Assembly: GCF_001665605.1 (NCBI RefSeq)
Contig: NZ_LZSV01000016.1
Location: forward strand, 124,001-188,000
Direction of reading: 5' to 3'
Length of the DNA stretch: 64,000 nt
DNA from: Mycobacterium sp. 852014-50255_SCH5639931
GTDB lineage: Bacteria > Actinomycetota > Actinomycetes > Mycobacteriales > Mycobacteriaceae
Part shown: positions 61,571-64,000 of the stretch, in pieces
Layout: every line of letters starts with the position of its first letter
Position numbering within the stretch: the stretch's first letter is position 1
The notes under the pieces: model-generated
Told to the model about the DNA's origin: nothing
The model's database searches: none
Seen by the model: the letters and a program-made list of their open reading frames with translations, nothing else
Translations under genes and position numbers: made by a program

Positions 61571-62263
61571 TCAGTGAGACGCGGGACGATCAGCGTCCAT
61601 GACCACCCCGCGGGCGGTGAGGTGATCGATCAGCGGAACCGCGCCGGCGGCGAGATGTTGCGACATCGCCGCGCGGGCGAGCTGGTCGTCACGTTTTTTC
61701 AAGGCGGACAGAATGCGCCGATGGTCCCGCATTGACTGCTCGGGCCAACCTTGGATGGCGGGGAACACCGATTCCGGTGCGTAGCGGGTGATCTGCGACA
61801 TCAGCTGGGCGAGCTTCGGCGAGTCCGCGGCAACGTTGATGGCGCGGTGGAATTGGTGGTTGAGACCCACCGTCCGCTCGTCATCATCGCCGGCGTACGC
61901 GTCTTCGAGTTCCGCCTGGATCTGTTTGAGTTCGCGCAGTTGGTCATCGGTGATGTTGATCGCGGCCCGCGCCGCGAGTTCGCCACCGACGTGAGCTTGC
62001 AGGTTCGCGACGTCGGTGACGTCTCGGCCCGTCACCGGCAGCACCATGAAGCCCCGTCGGGGCTGTTGCGCGATCAGGCCTTCCGCGCGCAGGGCGAAGA
62101 GCGCCTCCCGCACCGGTGTGACGCTGATTCCCAATTCGGCGGCCAATTGGTCCAGGCGGACGTAGGACCCCGCAACGTAGGTGCCATCGAAGATTCTCCG
62201 ACGGATGAAGCGCGCGACATCGTCCGAAAGTTGCGGTCGCGCGGCGAAATCCGGGATCGTCAT
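61571..62263 (-). CDS. GntR-family regulator (FadR/FCD subfamily)
   Basis: The 230-residue regulator has an N-terminal winged helix: DDVARFIRRRIFDGTYVAGS, LDQLAAELGISVTPVREALF, ALRAEGLIAQQPRRGFMVLP (about 13-76). An FCD effector domain follows with metal-binding residues in LNHQFHRAI and MRDHRRILSAL. It lies 2 bp after the fadE stop in the same unit, so it probably controls the fadE and CoA-transferase genes in response to an acyl-CoA or acid ligand. Confidence 0.88.
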   Translation of the reverse strand: MTIPDFAARPQLSDDVARFIRRRIFDGTYVAGSYVRLDQLAAELGISVTPVREALFALRAEGLIAQQPRRGFMVLPVTGRDVTDVANLQAHVGGELAARAAINITDDQLRELKQIQAELEDAYAGDDDERTVGLNHQFHRAINVAADSPKLAQLMSQITRYAPESVFPAIQGWPEQSMRDHRRILSALKKRDDQLARAAMSQHLAAGAVPLIDHLTARGVVMDADRPASH

Positions 62264-62265
62264 CG

Positions 62266-63459
62266 CTACACCTGATATTCGGCGAGTAGTCGCTTGCTGA
62301 TGATGTTCTTCTGGATTTCGCTGGTTCCCTCGCCGATCAGCAGGAACGGAGCGTCACGCATCAGCCGCTCGATCTCGTATTCCTTGGAATAGCCGTAACC
62401 GCCGTGGATCCGGAAACTCTGCTGGGTGACCTCGGTGCAATACTCGCTGCACAGATATTTGGCCATCCCGGCGGCGACGTCGTTGCGCTCACCCGAGTCT
62501 TTCAGCCGGGCCGCGTTGACCATCATCAGGTGTGCCGCTTCGATCTTGGTGGCCATCTCGGCGAGCTGGAATGCGATGGCCTGGTGCTCGGCGATGGGCT
62601 TGCCGAAGGTGTGGCGCTGCTGGGCGTATCGGACCGCGAGCTCGAAGGCTCGGATGCCGACACCGCACGCCCGGGCCGACACGTTGACCCTGCCGACTTC
62701 GATGCCGTCCATCATCTGGAAGAAGCCCTGGCCGGGGCTACCGCCGAGAATGTCGTCGGCGCTTGCCTGGTAGCCGTCGAAGATGAGTTCGGTGGTGTCG
62801 ATCCCCTTGTAGCCCAGCTTGTCGATCTTGCCGGGTATGACCAGGCCGGGCACGACTTCGCCGAAACCCGTTGGCTTCTCGACCAAGAAGGTGGTCAGGT
62901 TCCGGTGCGGCTTGTCGGCCCCTTCGTCGGTGCGAACGAGCACCGCGATCAGCGTCGAGCTCCCGCCGTTGGTCAGCCACATCTTTTGGCCGTTGATGGT
63001 GTAGTCGCCGTCCGGATTGCGCACCGCCCGAGTCCGGATGGCGGCGACGTCGGAGCCCAGTTCCGGCTCCGACATCGAGAAGGACCCCCGCGTCTCGCCG
63101 GTCGCCATGCGCGGCAGGAACCGTTGCTTCTGCGCATCAGTGCTGTGCTGGCGCAGCATGTAGGCCACGATGAAGTGCGTGTTGAGTACTCCGGACACGC
63201 TCATCCAACCGCGCGCCAGCTCTTCGACGCACAGCGCGTACGTCAGCAGCGACTCCCCCAAACCCCCGTACTCCTCCGGAATCATCAGCCCGAATAGGCC
63301 CATGTCGCGCATCCGGTCGACGATGTCCTGTGGGTAGGTGTCCCCGCGGTCGAGTTCCGCGGCGTGGGGGATGACTTCCTTGTCGACGAATTGCCTTACG
63401 GTGGCGATGATTTCGTTCTGGAATTCGGTCAACCCGAGGGTCTGGGCGAGTTTGGTCAT
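62266..63459 (-). CDS. Acyl-CoA dehydrogenase (FadE family), canonical homomeric type
   Basis: The 397-residue enzyme has complete family motifs: FSMSEPELGSDVAAIRTRAV, YTINGQKMWLTNGG, RHTFGKPIAEHQAIAFQLAE and a C-terminal FLLIGEGTSEIQKNIISKRL that keeps the catalytic Glu of the xEGT motif, unlike the two paired fadE genes. It should be a self-sufficient homotetramer on a short, medium or branched acyl-CoA. It is between the CoA-transferase (25 bp) and the GntR gene (2 bp). Confidence 0.9.
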   Translation of the reverse strand: MTKLAQTLGLTEFQNEIIATVRQFVDKEVIPHAAELDRGDTYPQDIVDRMRDMGLFGLMIPEEYGGLGESLLTYALCVEELARGWMSVSGVLNTHFIVAYMLRQHSTDAQKQRFLPRMATGETRGSFSMSEPELGSDVAAIRTRAVRNPDGDYTINGQKMWLTNGGSSTLIAVLVRTDEGADKPHRNLTTFLVEKPTGFGEVVPGLVIPGKIDKLGYKGIDTTELIFDGYQASADDILGGSPGQGFFQMMDGIEVGRVNVSARACGVGIRAFELAVRYAQQRHTFGKPIAEHQAIAFQLAEMATKIEAAHLMMVNAARLKDSGERNDVAAGMAKYLCSEYCTEVTQQSFRIHGGYGYSKEYEIERLMRDAPFLLIGEGTSEIQKNIISKRLLAEYQV

Positions 63460-63484
63460 GCGTTGTCTTTCCGTATTGGCTTGC

Positions 63485-64000
63485 TCAGCAAGCGATTGTC
63501 TTGGCGTCTGTCAGGCGTTCGATGTCGGCCCTCGTCAATCCCAAGCGCCGCTCGAGGACGTCGGCGGTGTCTTGTCCCAAGGCCGGGGCGCACGTGCCGG
63601 TGGGGTGGGCGCCGTCGAACGCGACCGGCAGGCCGGGGGCGAAGTAGTCGCCCAGGCCCTCCTGCTGCAAGAGGGAAAACAGTGGGTTGGCAGTCACTTT
63701 CGGGCCGGCCGCGACCTCCGCGAAGGTGCGGTACCGCTCGTAGAGCACCGTGGTGCCCGACAGTGCGTCGGTGATCTCCTCGGCGGTGTGGTCGGCGAAC
63801 CAGATGCCGAAGAGGCCGGACAGCACGTCGCGGTATCGGTAACGGTCACCCTCGGAGCCGAAGTCGACACCCAGCGCCTGCGCGAGCGCCGCTACCGCGG
63901 TACCTGTGCCCGTCACGTCGACCAGGTCGCGAAAGTGCCGGCGGGTCAGGGTGACAATCATGAACCGGGCGCCGTCGCGGCTGGTGAAGTCCTGTCCGTA
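63485..64000 (-). CDS. CaiB/BaiF class III CoA-transferase (N-terminus cut by window edge)
   Basis: The C-terminal ~171 codons are visible: FTSRDGARFMIVTLTRRHFR, RYRDVLSGLFGIWFADHTAE, and AHPTGTCAPALGQDTADVLE with the usual final GL.RADIE.L ending. This is the C-terminal lobe of a CaiB-type CoA-transferase; the catalytic Asp lies beyond base 64000. It precedes the fadE by 25 bp on the same strand, so it probably makes the CoA ester that this fadE dehydrogenates, under the GntR regulator. Confidence 0.8.
   Translation of the reverse strand, partial: YGQDFTSRDGARFMIVTLTRRHFRDLVDVTGTGTAVAALAQALGVDFGSEGDRYRYRDVLSGLFGIWFADHTAEEITDALSGTTVLYERYRTFAEVAAGPKVTANPLFSLLQQEGLGDYFAPGLPVAFDGAHPTGTCAPALGQDTADVLERRLGLTRADIERLTDAKTIAC

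Overview
This 64 kb window is high-GC actinobacterial DNA and almost certainly comes from a mycobacterium. The support is the gene content: a PAS-RsbU-RsbW-RsbV fusion, many FadD/FadE/EchA paralogues, F420-type LLM oxidoreductases, three P450s, secreted CAP-like proteins, a DUF3558-type lipoprotein and a CsbD-like small protein. GTG and TTG starts and ATGA gene overlaps are frequent. I see no tRNA, rRNA, insertion sequence, phage gene or CRISPR array. The species cannot be named from the sequence alone.

Layout. 1-1804: a membrane cytochrome/molybdopterin oxidoreductase pair, cut by the left edge. 2011-3981: stress-signalling phosphatase/kinase/STAS fusion. 3978-10113 (minus): Rieske ferredoxin, two amidohydrolases, a catalytically dead-looking alpha/beta hydrolase and two acyl-CoA dehydrogenases. 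10263-12643 (plus): P450 and alcohol dehydrogenase. 12636-17094 (minus): TetR, an aberrant ABC ATPase, a YhgE/Pip membrane protein, a VOC protein and an SDR. 17226-20350 (minus): LLM oxidoreductase, P450, SDR. 20436-21932 (plus): carboxyltransferase. 21937-24864 (minus): Baeyer-Villiger monooxygenase remnant, alpha/beta hydrolase, SnoaL-like protein, LLM oxidoreductase. 24931-31373 (plus): KshA-like Rieske oxygenase, isochorismatase-like protein, thioesterase, FadD, P450, CoA-transferase. 31448-38605 (minus): secreted and lipoprotein genes plus a large LuxR/AAA regulator. 38606-39332: decayed thiolase. 39333-41990: thioredoxin, AhpD-like protein, sulfide:quinone oxidoreductase and a small partner. 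42037-48876 (minus): hydratase, two amidohydrolases, FadD, two FadE. 49160-49396: CsbD-like protein. 49481-51328 (minus) and 51565-52362 (plus): SDR and DapA-like aldolase, divergent from a TetR regulator. 52382-61133: thioesterase and hydratase facing a six-gene operon of three hydratases and three acyl-CoA synthetases. 61130-64000 (minus): secreted protein, GntR regulator, FadE and a CoA-transferase cut by the right edge.

Most of the window reads as one dispersed catabolic programme. Oxygenases (P450, Rieske, LLM) would activate a hydrophobic, probably cyclic, substrate; dehydrogenases, FadD and CoA-transferases would convert it to CoA esters; paired FadE, hydratases, carboxyltransferase and TIM-barrel hydrolases would shorten or open it. 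The main unifying observation is a 19-bp dyad, consensus TACTGTAA-N3-TTACAGTA, in seven promoter regions of these units (10148, 20362, 24890, 28859, 48930, 51415, 54071), with a degenerate eighth copy at 6413. One copy lies between an SDR gene and a divergent TetR gene, which makes that TetR the natural candidate regulator. The substrate is unknown to me.

Two smaller regulatory systems are also visible: a 19-bp element repeated before the secreted-protein genes next to the LuxR/AAA regulator, and CsoR/CstR-like dyads between the AhpD-like and sulfide:quinone oxidoreductase genes.
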